Part shown: positions 9,554-17,244 of the stretch, piece by piece
Position numbering within the stretch: position 1 is the stretch's first letter
How the letters are laid out: each line of letters begins with the position of its first letter
Origin: JAXDBM01 sp963709485
GTDB taxonomy: Bacteria > Desulfobacterota > Syntrophia > Syntrophales > Fen-1087
NCBI GenBank assembly: GCA_963709485.1
Contig: CAVPWE010000005.1
Coordinates: forward strand, 496,001 to 560,000
Direction: 5' to 3'
Length of the DNA: 64,000 nt
Notes under the pieces: generated by a model
What the model was told of the DNA's origin: nothing
What the model saw: only the letters and a program-made list of their open reading frames with translations
Databases searched by the model: none
Made by a program: the position numbers and the translations under genes

Positions 9554-10021
9554 ATGAGACGAAGCAAAAAGGAGATCAAGGACCCGAAAAACATCGACAC
9601 CCTGCTGAAAACCGCACAGGTGGGCAGGCTCGGGACCATCAACAGCGAAGGGTACCCGATGATCAAACCCCTCAATTTCGTTTACGAGGTCGGGAGGATC
9701 TACTTTCACACGGCGCTCCGCGGGGAAAAAATCGATGACATTCGACGGAACAGCCGCGTGGTCTTCGAATTGGACTTGCCAATCGCCTATGTAAAAGGCG
9801 ATAATAACCCCTGCAGCGCCAGATATCTTTACAGGAGCGTGATCGTGAAGGGCCGGGCGGCCCTGGTTGAGAACCGGGTTGAAAAGGTCCATGCCCTGAA
9901 AAGCCTCATGGAAAAATACCAGCCGGAAGGCGGGTACGGGGATTTCCCCGAGGAGAAGCTGGCCGTCACCGGGGTCGTGAGGATCGACATCGAGGAGATG
10001 ACGGGAAAAGAGGACCTTTAG
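9554..10021 (+). CDS. Pyridoxamine 5'-phosphate oxidase-like (FMN-binding split barrel) protein
   Basis: A 155-residue protein with the split-barrel pattern of the PPOX/NimA group: VGRLGTINSEGYPMIKPLNFVYE, then IYFHTALRGEKIDDIRRNSRVVFE and a late SVIVKGRAALVE strand. Members bind FMN or F420 (or heme) and some reduce nitro groups, but many are of unknown role. It follows the unknown protein at 8298 by 44 bases and precedes a small membrane protein by 30, so the three probably form one transcript. No specific substrate is suggested. Confidence 0.78.
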   Translation: MRRSKKEIKDPKNIDTLLKTAQVGRLGTINSEGYPMIKPLNFVYEVGRIYFHTALRGEKIDDIRRNSRVVFELDLPIAYVKGDNNPCSARYLYRSVIVKGRAALVENRVEKVHALKSLMEKYQPEGGYGDFPEEKLAVTGVVRIDIEEMTGKEDL

Positions 10022-10051
10022 GGGATCGCCGGCACAGGCTGGAGGTTGGGT

Positions 10052-10477
10052 ATGCAATACAGCGAAGCGGAGCGGAAGAAACTCATCAACAAACTGAAGA
10101 CGGTGAAAGACGCCGCGGAGCGGGACCGGATCATCTGGGCGCTTGCCGGCCTGGAGGAAAAAAAATCCGAAGAGGCCAAACCGTCGCCGCCCGCAGGCCT
10201 GCGGGGAAAAACGGCCCCCGGCAAACCGGTGCCCAGGGACGCGCAGGGCCTTCCCGGAATCGCCGTCGATGCCAAGCGCCTGATGGGCCTGGCGGTCCCC
10301 GTCTTTTTCCTGATCTTCGGTATCGTCTACCTGATCCAGGCGATCCTGAGCTACCTGGCCACCCGAAGCATCGAAACCGAACTTTCCCGCATGATCATGG
10401 GGGTCATTTTCGTCGTTGTCGGCCTGGCGGGCATTTTCAAGGCCCTGCGCGCCGGCGGGCAGGTGCCGGACCGCTAA
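10052..10477 (+). CDS. Small membrane protein, unknown function
   Basis: A 141-residue protein. The first ~40 residues are a charged helical stretch (ERKKLINKLKTVKDAAERDR) that could form a coiled coil. A Pro-rich linker comes next, then two hydrophobic segments (LMGLAVPVFFLIFGIVYLI and MIMGVIFVVVGLAGIFKAL) that make a hairpin in the membrane. I take the ATG at 10052 (the frame also has a TTG at 10046); GGAGG lies about 9 bases upstream. Its stop codon overlaps the stop of the convergent helicase gene by 2 bases. No family recognised. Confidence 0.7.
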   Translation: MQYSEAERKKLINKLKTVKDAAERDRIIWALAGLEEKKSEEAKPSPPAGLRGKTAPGKPVPRDAQGLPGIAVDAKRLMGLAVPVFFLIFGIVYLIQAILSYLATRSIETELSRMIMGVIFVVVGLAGIFKALRAGGQVPDR

Positions 10478-12048
10478 CCGGAATCCCCCACGACCTCCAG
10501 GATCCGGTCCACGTTGAAGACGCGCTCCTCCCGGCGCGCGAGGCAGAAGGCCGTCAGCCCCGTGAAAGGGTGGCCCTTGTACTCCATCTCCCCCATCGCA
10601 AGCGGCCGGATGGTACGCCGGGACTTCTCGTCCTTTGCCTTGAGATAGACGATCTCCAGATTCCGTTTTCCCTGAATCGCCGCCGCGATCATCCGGACCT
10701 TCTCCTCCCGCGAACATTGACGGTCCGCCTGGTCGTACTGGAACCGGGTCAGGAACTTCACGACCTGCCAGTCCATCAGGATGTGGCTCTTCCGAAGAGG
10801 CTGCTTCAGGACGATCCCCTCCAGCGTGGTGCAGCGGGAGAGGGCCACGTACATCTGCCCGTGGGCAAAGGTCCCCCGGCCCACGTCGATGACCGCCTTC
10901 TCGAACGTCTTGCCCTGGCTCTTGTGGATCGTGACGGCGAAGGCCAGGCGCACCGGGTACTGGGTGAAGGAGCCGACCGCCTCGGAGGCCAGCTCCCCCT
11001 CCTTCAGGAAAAACCGGTAAATCTCCCAGGTGTACGGGGCGATTTCCACGCTTTCGCCGTTGTCCAGTGTCGCCCGGATCAGCGTCTCCCCTTCCTCATC
11101 CTTTTTGAAGGCCTTCACACGGCCGATGGTCCCGTTGATCCAGCGCCCGTATCCGTCGTTGTTCAGCATCATGATCTGGGCGCCCTTCTTCAGCCTCAGT
11201 TCCAGGGCCGTCGGCAGGTATTCCCGGCCGAATTCCCCCTCGAGGAGCCCCTTGAACCTTCGGGCCCTGCCGGGCAGCCGGGCGAGCTGCTCCTCGTTGA
11301 TGCCGTCGGCCAGTTCGTTCGTGCTGGTCAGGTGGATGTAGAAATCCCCCGGCGGCGGGGCGAAATCGGGAAGGTGGCGCCGGTTGAACAGGACCAGGTC
11401 GCCGTCCGTGACGGTGCGGTTGCGGATGGCGTTGAGCAGGCGGACGAACTCGCCGTCCTGCTGGCGGTAGATCTTCTCCAGCTCCACGAAGGCGATGTCC
11501 AGACCGTCGAATGCCCTGGCGCTGAAAAAGTAGGGGGTTTTGTAATGGGTCCGGAAGATCTCCCGGGCGTGGCCACCCACCACCGGCGGCAACTGGTAGA
11601 GGTCGCCGATGAGGATCATCTGCACGCCGCCGAAGGGCAGTTTCCCGTCGGGACCGTTCAGCCGCAGGAACCGGTCGACGCAGTCGAGGAGGTCCGCCCG
11701 CACCATGGAAACCTCGTCGATCAGGATGGTTTTCAGTTTCCTGTAGAGGTTCCTTTTGTCGTCCCTGACCCGCTTCTCGATGGCCGCCGGCGTCACATCG
11801 GGCCTGAAGCCGAAGAAGGAATGGATCGTCTGCCCGCCTACGTTGACGGCCGCCACCCCCGTCGGCGCCAGGACGACCACAGGTTTCGACGTCCGATGGC
11901 GGAAATAGGCCAGCAGTGTGGATTTCCCAGTCCCCGCCCGCCCGGTGACGAAGACATGCCGGTCCGTCTCCTCCATCAGCTCCAGCGCCCGGAGGAACTC
12001 GGGGTTGAGATCGATCGTCGGGACGTCGGTGTTCGACAGTTGTTTCAT
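10474..12048 (-). CDS. Pif1-like DNA helicase with C-terminal WYL-like domain
   Basis: A 524-residue superfamily 1B helicase. Walker A is VTGRAGTGKSTLL near residue 35, motif II LIDEVSMVRADLLD, motif III GDLYQLPPV, and the late motif VTIHKSQGKTFEKAVID matches Pif1/RecD. The last ~80 residues (QGKRNLEIVYLKAKD through RTIRPLAMGEMEYKG to FNVDRILEV) read as a WYL domain, a ligand- or nucleic-acid-sensing fold also seen in some bacterial Pif1 proteins. The ATG at 12048 has AGGAAAA ahead of it and lies 4 bases after the integrase stop; an in-frame ATG at 12075 would overlap intI. The tight coupling suggests a role alongside the recombinase, for example unwinding folded attC DNA or restarting forks. 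That link is inference. Confidence 0.88.
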   Translation of the reverse strand: MKQLSNTDVPTIDLNPEFLRALELMEETDRHVFVTGRAGTGKSTLLAYFRHRTSKPVVVLAPTGVAAVNVGGQTIHSFFGFRPDVTPAAIEKRVRDDKRNLYRKLKTILIDEVSMVRADLLDCVDRFLRLNGPDGKLPFGGVQMILIGDLYQLPPVVGGHAREIFRTHYKTPYFFSARAFDGLDIAFVELEKIYRQQDGEFVRLLNAIRNRTVTDGDLVLFNRRHLPDFAPPPGDFYIHLTSTNELADGINEEQLARLPGRARRFKGLLEGEFGREYLPTALELRLKKGAQIMMLNNDGYGRWINGTIGRVKAFKKDEEGETLIRATLDNGESVEIAPYTWEIYRFFLKEGELASEAVGSFTQYPVRLAFAVTIHKSQGKTFEKAVIDVGRGTFAHGQMYVALSRCTTLEGIVLKQPLRKSHILMDWQVVKFLTRFQYDQADRQCSREEKVRMIAAAIQGKRNLEIVYLKAKDEKSRRTIRPLAMGEMEYKGHPFTGLTAFCLARREERVFNVDRILEVVGDSG

Positions 12049-12052
12049 GGTA

Positions 12053-13378
12053 CTATTTTCCTGCTGAGTCTGCACCGTTTTCCCCTTTCATCAGGAGCAG
12101 GTCCAACGGGCTGCGCGGGGCTTGAGCCATATCCCGCATCACATGGGTATAGATCATGGTGGTTTCCACGTTTTTATGTCCCAGTAGCTCCTGAATTTCC
12201 CGGATATTGACACCGTTCATGAGGAGATGGGTGGCGAAACTGTGCCTCAGGGTGTGAACGGTGACATGCTTCGCAATACCGGCCTTCCTGACGGCGGTCG
12301 CGACGGTGTTCTGGATGGATTTTTCGCTCAGGTGATGCCTTCTGACCTTTCCGCTCCGCGGATCTACGGAGAGCTTCGCCGAGGGAAAAGCATACTGCCA
12401 TTTCCATTCTCTTGCGGCGTTCGGATATTTCCGGGCCAGCGCATCGGGCAGATAAACCTCTCCAAATCCCGCCGCGATATCCCGTTCGTGGAGCGTTTTG
12501 ACTTCATTCAGGTGCTGCCGGAGAGCCTCCCGGATGCCGACGGGCAAAATCGTCGAGCGGTCTTTGTCGCCTTTGGCGGCTCGAACGAAGATCAGACCCG
12601 CGCCAAAATCAATGTCTTGGACCCGCAGGCGAAACAATTCCATGAGGCGCAATCCCGCTCCATAAAGAAGCTGGGTCATCAGCAGAGGCGTTCCTTCCAT
12701 AAAGGAAAATGCCAGCCTTACTTCTTCGACCGTCAATACCACGGGCAGCTTCGGCCCCCGCTTTGCCCGGACCGTGCTGTTCAAATCACCGATTTCGATG
12801 TTCAAAACGCTTCTGAAAAGAAACAGGAGGGCATTGAATGCCTGGTTCTGGGTTGAGGCGGAGACATTCCGACCCACAGCCAGATAGGACAGGAAATCCC
12901 TGATTTCGGTTACGCCGGGTGTTTCCCGGCTTGCTCTTCCCTTCACTTTAATCGTGTATTCGAAAAACCGTTTAACCCAGTCCAGATAAGTTCTTTCCGT
13001 ACTGTAAGAATAATGCTTGATGCGGATGGCTTCCCGCATTTTTGCCATGACACCGTCCGGTTCGAACGTGTCCGACGATATATTACCGCCTGTTGTTGCC
13101 GCCTCAGCGGCGGCAGTCATTCCACCGAGGAAATGGTTTGTGTAGAGCTGTACGGCCTCTCTGGCCTGCTGCACTTGCCAGTCAGACATATGCTGACGCG
13201 ATTGCAGATCGTCAAGAAATCTCTGAAGCATTTCCGCCTTGTCCATATTTTCCAGACGGTTCGAGAAGGCCAAATACCGACTGACCCAATAGGCGTAATA
13301 GGGGGCATTCTTTTCCGGAACAAGCTTTCTGGAAAGCAGATACTGCTGAAACTCGGGAAGCGTCGGTACAGGAAACAT
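12053..13378 (-). CDS. intI: Integron integrase (IntI-type tyrosine recombinase)
   Basis: A tyrosine recombinase of about 441 residues. Catalytic residues are visible: Arg in LLYGAGLRLMELFRLRVQD, His-x-x-Arg in HTLRHSFATHLL, and the nucleophile in TTMIYTHV. The segment YLPDALARKYPNAAREWKWQ followed by YAFPS is the extra domain found only in integron integrases, which binds extrahelical bases of folded attC. The protein is about 100 residues longer than class 1 IntI because of an additional N-terminal core-binding-like module (LPEFQQYLLSRKLVPEKN). The frame opens at 13423, but a TTGACA-18-TATCAG promoter would start RNA near 13418, so the ATG at 13378 is more likely. It reads away from a + strand cassette array, as expected for intI. 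No LexA box is obvious. Confidence 0.93.
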   Translation of the reverse strand: MFPVPTLPEFQQYLLSRKLVPEKNAPYYAYWVSRYLAFSNRLENMDKAEMLQRFLDDLQSRQHMSDWQVQQAREAVQLYTNHFLGGMTAAAEAATTGGNISSDTFEPDGVMAKMREAIRIKHYSYSTERTYLDWVKRFFEYTIKVKGRASRETPGVTEIRDFLSYLAVGRNVSASTQNQAFNALLFLFRSVLNIEIGDLNSTVRAKRGPKLPVVLTVEEVRLAFSFMEGTPLLMTQLLYGAGLRLMELFRLRVQDIDFGAGLIFVRAAKGDKDRSTILPVGIREALRQHLNEVKTLHERDIAAGFGEVYLPDALARKYPNAAREWKWQYAFPSAKLSVDPRSGKVRRHHLSEKSIQNTVATAVRKAGIAKHVTVHTLRHSFATHLLMNGVNIREIQELLGHKNVETTMIYTHVMRDMAQAPRSPLDLLLMKGENGADSAGK

Positions 13379-13424
13379 GGATGTCTGATAATTCCTTTCT
13401 TTTAATAAACGTATTCCGTACATT

Positions 13425-13454
13425 CTGATATTATGGCTAAATAATGGATGTCAA
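13425..13454 (-). promoter_or_regulatory. Candidate intI promoter
   Basis: On the minus strand a perfect TTGACA (13449-13454) is followed after 18 bases by TATCAG (13425-13430). Transcription would begin near 13418, inside the longest intI frame, which supports the internal ATG at 13378 as start. Confidence 0.5.
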
Positions 13455-13477
13455 GGAGAATTTTTCTTAATGATAAT
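13448..13477 (+). promoter_or_regulatory. Candidate cassette promoter (Pc)
   Basis: On the + strand ATGTCA (13448-13453) and GATAAT (13472-13477) are spaced by 18 bases and point at the first cassette. It overlaps the divergent intI promoter, an arrangement known from other integrons. The match at -35 is only 4 of 6. Confidence 0.4.
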
Positions 13478-13557
13478 GCTTGAATTTTCGTTGAATGTTT
13501 GGCACTCTAATCTGAAATTAAGGTGACTCAAGCCGTTTCGTATATTAATTGTTCGGC
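13478..13557 (+). other. attI region and first cassette junction
   Basis: An AT-rich stretch without a gene ends at GTTCGGC (13551-13557). The same GTTCGRN core closes several attC sites downstream (15095, 20494, 20971, 22671), so the crossover into cassette 1 is placed between 13551 and 13552. Exact attI limits cannot be read from one sequence. Confidence 0.65.
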
Positions 13558-13635
13558 CAACGGATGCGACTGCTCAGCTGAAACGGCACGCGCCTTGAAT
13601 AATAACACAACAACCATTGCATAAAGGACCCCGAT

Positions 13636-14013
13636 ATGAAATTCCCTGCGATCCGCACAGATGAACACGGCGAGACCCACTTCAGTATCCGGGATGTTCC
13701 CGATCGCGAGGTTCCCTTCGGTCCGCCGCCAAACCCGACTGGCAAGATGGCCGATTTCGGGGCGGTCACCAACATGTTCGTGTTTTCGGTGTCCGCTGGA
13801 ACAGACGTGCCAGCGCACAACGCGCCTCAACCGTATGTGTGTATCATACTGTCCGGTCAGGGCGAGGTAGTCACCAGCGACGGCGAGACACGGTGCTTCG
13901 GTCCCGGCGGCGTGCTTTTCTGCGAAGACCTTACCGGGAAGGGACATGTGACGCGAGCCATCACCGACCTGGTCGCGGCGTTCGTTAACCAGGCTGTTTC
14001 AGAAGGGAACTGA
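13636..14013 (+). CDS. Cupin-domain protein (first cassette, gene 1)
   Basis: A 125-residue protein with a single cupin barrel: GTDVPAHNAPQPYVCIILSG is the metal-binding motif 1 (with the usual third residue replaced) and CFGPGGVLFCEDLTGKGHVT is motif 2. The second half-motif keeps a His. Similar small cupins bind a metal and act as dioxygenases, isomerases or sensors. Its start has AAGGACC upstream. The stop is 4 bases before the next gene, a metallo-hydrolase, and no attC lies between them, so both travel in one cassette next to attI, the position with the best expression. Confidence 0.75.
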   Translation: MKFPAIRTDEHGETHFSIRDVPDREVPFGPPPNPTGKMADFGAVTNMFVFSVSAGTDVPAHNAPQPYVCIILSGQGEVVTSDGETRCFGPGGVLFCEDLTGKGHVTRAITDLVAAFVNQAVSEGN

Positions 14014-14017
14014 TTCG

Positions 14018-14995
14018 ATGGAACTCAAACAAGTCAGTGACCACTGCTTTGCCGTCCTGAACGAGAAGAACCGCGTGTGTGATGCCAACTCCGGCCTGAT
14101 TAACCGCGCCGGGGGAGTGGTGATCGACACGCAGTCGGACCTGCCTCATGCGCGCCAGATGATCGAGCTGTTCGGCAAGGTGTGGCCGGCCATGCCCAAA
14201 CGGGTCATCAACACGCACGAAGACGCGGACCACGTCTGGGGCAATCAACTGTTCGAGGGAGCGGAAATCATTGCCCACCGGTCCGTGCCGGAGCAGATGA
14301 AGCGAGTCGCCGACCCGAAGGAAAGCCAGGAGCTGCTCCACGGGGTCGCGCACGTGCTCACGCGGATGGCCATGAAGGCGATGCACCCGGGCATTGCGGC
14401 GGCAGGGCAACAATTGCTGGAGGATTATGATTTCGACGGGATTGAACTCGTGCTGCCGACCACCTTGTTCGACACGCGTTATGAACTGGATCTCGACGGC
14501 ACGGAGGTCCACTTGATCTATGTCGGACCCTGCCACCAGGTCGGGGATACCATCATCCATGTGCCCAAGGAGCGCGTGGTGTTCGCGGGCGACGTGCTTT
14601 TCCGGCAGTGCACCCCGATGGGCTGGAGCGGATCCTATGACAAGTGGTTCCAGTGTCTCGACCTGCTCACCGAACTTGATCCCGAACTCATCGTCCCGGG
14701 CCACGGCCCGCTTTGTGGCCTCGAAGGCGTGCGGGAGATGAAGGCCTATCTCCAATATCTGCGCGGGGAATCGAAGAAGTGTTTCGATGCCGGGCTCACT
14801 TCGCTGGATGCGGCCAAGCAAATCGAGTTCGGTCCCTACGGTGAATGGCGTGCCCCGGCGCGTCTGTATATGAACGTCGAGCGGGCCTATCGTGAGTTTC
14901 GCAGCGAACCCCCGGACGCACCGTGGAACCACGCAGCAGTGTTCGACGCCATCTACGCAGTGGCGAAGGCAAAAGGAATCGAGGTCGAATTCTAG
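14018..14995 (+). CDS. MBL-fold metallo-hydrolase (first cassette, gene 2)
   Basis: A 325-residue metallo-beta-lactamase superfamily protein. The metal site is INTHEDADHVWGN near residue 65, an unusual form of HxHxDH in which the second His is Glu (H-E-D-A-D-H). Further ligands are in YVGPCHQVGDT, FAGDVLF and VPGHGPLCG. The HEDADH variant occurs in some alkylsulfatase- or QNR-related groups and still retains the Asp-His pair. AGAAGGG lies before the ATG. It is coupled to the cupin gene; the two may act on the same small molecule, but nothing in the sequence names it. GC is higher than in later cassettes. Confidence 0.82.
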   Translation: MELKQVSDHCFAVLNEKNRVCDANSGLINRAGGVVIDTQSDLPHARQMIELFGKVWPAMPKRVINTHEDADHVWGNQLFEGAEIIAHRSVPEQMKRVADPKESQELLHGVAHVLTRMAMKAMHPGIAAAGQQLLEDYDFDGIELVLPTTLFDTRYELDLDGTEVHLIYVGPCHQVGDTIIHVPKERVVFAGDVLFRQCTPMGWSGSYDKWFQCLDLLTELDPELIVPGHGPLCGLEGVREMKAYLQYLRGESKKCFDAGLTSLDAAKQIEFGPYGEWRAPARLYMNVERAYREFRSEPPDAPWNHAAVFDAIYAVAKAKGIEVEF

Positions 14996-15005
14996 CTTGG
15001 ACAGG

Positions 15006-15101
15006 GCCGAACCAGCTCACTGGACCGAACACGGGCGGGCCGCGTTAGTTGCATATTCGGACGCCGCTGGCCGCCCGCGTCGGTCAGTTCTGGCGTTCGA
15101 G
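15006..15101 (+). other. attC 1 (96 bp)
   Basis: Opens with GCCGAAC and closes with GTTCGAG; the arms (GGGCGGGCCGCG and GGCCGCCCGCGT) are complementary. Nearly the same site recurs at 20886-20977. Confidence 0.85.
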
Positions 15102-15140
15102 AAGAAAGGAGATAAAAATAAAAGAGGCATAATCAGATTC

Positions 15141-15690
15141 ATGGCCGGTATTAATCCAATGACCGCAGATGGACTTTTCCGTATCTTCGACACTAAACTT
15201 AAAGAGAAGTGTGAGAGAATTCATCTGATGATCTCTTCACATGGAGGAATTGTGTTCCATGGGCTATCACTGTATAATTTTCTGAAAGGAGCCCCAGTTG
15301 AGGTTTACACTTACAATTTCGGCAGCGTAGACTCCATAGGAGTTGTGATCTTTTGTGCGGGAGATAAAAGGTTTTCAGTACCACACGCTAGATTACTTAA
15401 TACATGGTGTCTCCGCTCAGTTCGGTGGAAACCAGTCTCTCGATGAAAAGGGTCTAGAAGAGCGACTCAAGGGCCTACAAATTGATTATAAGAATATAGC
15501 GCGTGTCATTGCGGATACATGCCTAAAGCCCGCAGACAGAGGTTCAAGATGATATGAATAACCGGACGACGCCTGAATCCACAGAAAGCTAAAGACTATG
15601 GTTTGGTGCATGAAATCCAGTCTAAGCTTTTTCCAATTGACGCTGATCTATCGGTCATTGGTGAGAACTTTGGACAACCTCAACAGATTC
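15141..15690 (+). pseudogene. ClpP/S14-like serine protease, multiply frameshifted
   Basis: Three frames together encode a ClpP-like protease. The first (from ATG 15141) gives AGINPMTADGLFRIFDTKLK, HLMISSHGGIVFHGLSLYNF and the nucleophile region SVDSIGVVIFCAG. A frameshift near 15394 leads to IHGVSAQFGGNQSLDEKGLE (with the catalytic His) and VIADTC. Further shifts near 15530-15575 give LNPQKAKDYGLVHEI, the usual C-terminal motif. Because the Ser and His lie in different frames, no active protease can be made. It resembles the short stand-alone S14 group rather than housekeeping ClpP. The remaining open stretch to 15923 has no recognisable domain. Confidence 0.75.
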
Positions 15691-16317
15691 AATTTCCAAT
15701 CCTTCAACCCGGTCTTGGGCCTCAAATAAAAATTCAACACTTGACTGTACCAGGAACTGAAGGTGTCACTCGTTCCGCCAACTCGACCATGGTACAAATT
15801 TCTAATTTCTCAACAAGCGTTTCCACCGGATCACCGATAAATCCGGCTCCCGGTGAGCATTTGAAAATACTGAAATGGGTAGACGAAAATAAACAGATAC
15901 CAGCGCGGGAAGCGCACATGTAATTGGTTGCCGTTTTCCACATCATTCCAACCCACCTCAGGCTAACGCTTACACCTAATGCCCAAAATCATGAGGCTCT
16001 ACAGACTTTCCTTTTACACACGGTATAGCAGCCAAGCTTATCAATATCTATTTCAAGTCAGCTTTTGTTTGCGGCGGTTATCACAATCATGAACGTGTTC
16101 AGGCTATACATCCACCTATCGATAGTCAGTTACTTGAAGAACTCTATAAAAGAAATATTGGCGGTCGTAAGAATATTTGGGATGAAGCAAGGAAAATCCG
16201 GTGGTCAAACTTCACTTCGGAACAATATTAGAAAGTCATTGGAAGCATAAGGGCGTCCATGGAAGGTGCCGCTCTGTGGGAAGTTTAGGAATATATTGGA
16301 AAGGCTATCAATAATTT
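15691..16317 (+). other. Degenerate cassette DNA, no intact gene
   Basis: This 627-base AT-rich stretch holds no convincing gene. One frame is open to 15923 (tail of the ClpP-like remnant). Another, about 16037-16230, reads as a fragment (CGGYHNHERVQAIHPPIDSQ, LLEELYKRNIGGRKNIWDEA) cut by stops, probably a decayed cassette gene. A GGCTAAC half-site at 15961 could be the left end of a decayed attC, but I find no matching right end. Confidence 0.45.
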
Positions 16318-16382
16318 CGCTAACCCGTCGCTAAAGCCGATCGCAGCCCGCTGGGCTGCTCCGGCTTATCTTTTCGCTATGA
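16318..16382 (+). other. attC 2, degenerate core (65 bp)
   Basis: Opens CGCTAAC; arms AAGCCGATCGCAGCC and GGCTGCTCCGGCTT pair. The closing core is GCTATGA where GTTATG would be expected, so the crossover base pair has mutated. Confidence 0.7.
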
Positions 16383-16397
16383 ATAATATGTGAGAAC

Positions 16398-16905
16398 ATG
16401 AAGAAAAAGCCATTGGATTTCAATCCAAGCAACATTGCAAATATTGACAAAGACCCGCTGATGAGGGAGTCGGACAGGGGATGTGTCTTAGTTTGCTGCA
16501 TCTGACGTAGAGAACTTGCTTACTAACATACTGGAGGGTTGGATTCGGGGGGCCAGTGGCCTATCGAAGAGTGATTGGAAAAGGTTATTTGACTATACAG
16601 GACCCCTCGGTACGTTTTCGTCGAGACTGGAAATGGCCAAGGCTATTGGATTGCTGGATTCGACCTTATATGCGGACGTGAAGAACTCGATTATAGATAA
16701 TACGAAATGGAGTGCACATGGCAATGCAGATTTCTCCCTATCCACGACGGAGAACGCAACCTTAATAACGTCGATGAATTGTAATTATGGAAAGAAGTCA
16801 AATCTCAAGCAATACACACTAAAGAAGACTTTTATTCAGCAAGGGCACACTGGAAAAGAAGAAATGACTAACGAGTCCCATTGCAAAGGGATACAGTCTC
16901 ATTAG
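16398..16905 (+). pseudogene. MltR/DUF4145-like regulator-type protein, frameshifted
   Basis: From the ATG at 16398 the frame reads KKPLDFNPSNIANIDKDPLM and then GCVLV. One extra base near 16500 shifts it to ASDVENLLTNILEGWIRGAS and LGTFSSRLEMAKAIGLLDS. That order (RGCVLV, small helix, FDYTGPLGTFSSRLEMAKAI) matches the mannitol-repressor-like/MltR family, whose later I-R-N-x-F-A-H motif is here degraded (KNSIIDNTKWSAHGNADFSL). The C-terminus runs on without conserved features. A repressor role would be by homology only, and the product is probably dead. Confidence 0.5.
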
Positions 16906-17087
16906 ATATGACAAACACAACTTTATCCTAACCATATATAACATAAAACTTGAACTGACGAAACTACTCTACATTGCTGAAGTAATAGGTCGCAGAGTTT
17001 GTAGGGTGACACGAAGCACTGCGGGACATGAATGAATCGTCGCCAAAACTAAAGGAGACAAAAAAGGATTGAAAAAATTAAGGAATT
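16906..17087 (+). other. AT-rich intergenic stretch between cassettes
   Basis: Together with attC 3 and the leader of the next gene, 16906-17244 has no gene I can support. An AAAGGAGACAAAAAAGG stretch near 17052 looks like a ribosome site, but the short frame after it runs straight through the attC. Confidence 0.4.
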
Positions 17088-17143
17088 ACATAACAAAAAA
17101 ATACAGCGGATCGCTTCGCTCTCGGCTGATTATCTTGTTCGCA
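17088..17143 (+). other. attC 3 (56 bp)
   Basis: Opens ACATAAC, closes GTTCGCA; the central part CAGCGGATCGCTTCGCTCTCGGCTG resembles the short attC type at 28780 and 37741. Confidence 0.65.
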
Positions 17144-17244
17144 AGATGTAGGAAGATGAAGAACGTGTACTATCCTCACCAAGTGCAAACAGCCGCCAGC
17201 ATGGAGTGGTCTATTTCATAGCCGTAATACGGGAGAGTCGGTCG

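Noticed and set aside
10570..12210. A 546-codon frame on the + strand opposite the helicase
   Set aside because: It is the antisense of a well-conserved helicase in GC-rich DNA, has no recognisable domain, and its composition (Pro, Asp, Val, Arg) is that of a shadow frame. The same holds for long frames at 50148-51686, 54810-56744 and 62433-63626.
12053..13423. Phage or XerC/D recombinase
   Set aside because: The YLPDALARKYPNAAREWKWQ segment between the catalytic Arg and His motifs is specific to integron integrases, and attC-type sites lie next to the gene. No phage structural genes are present.
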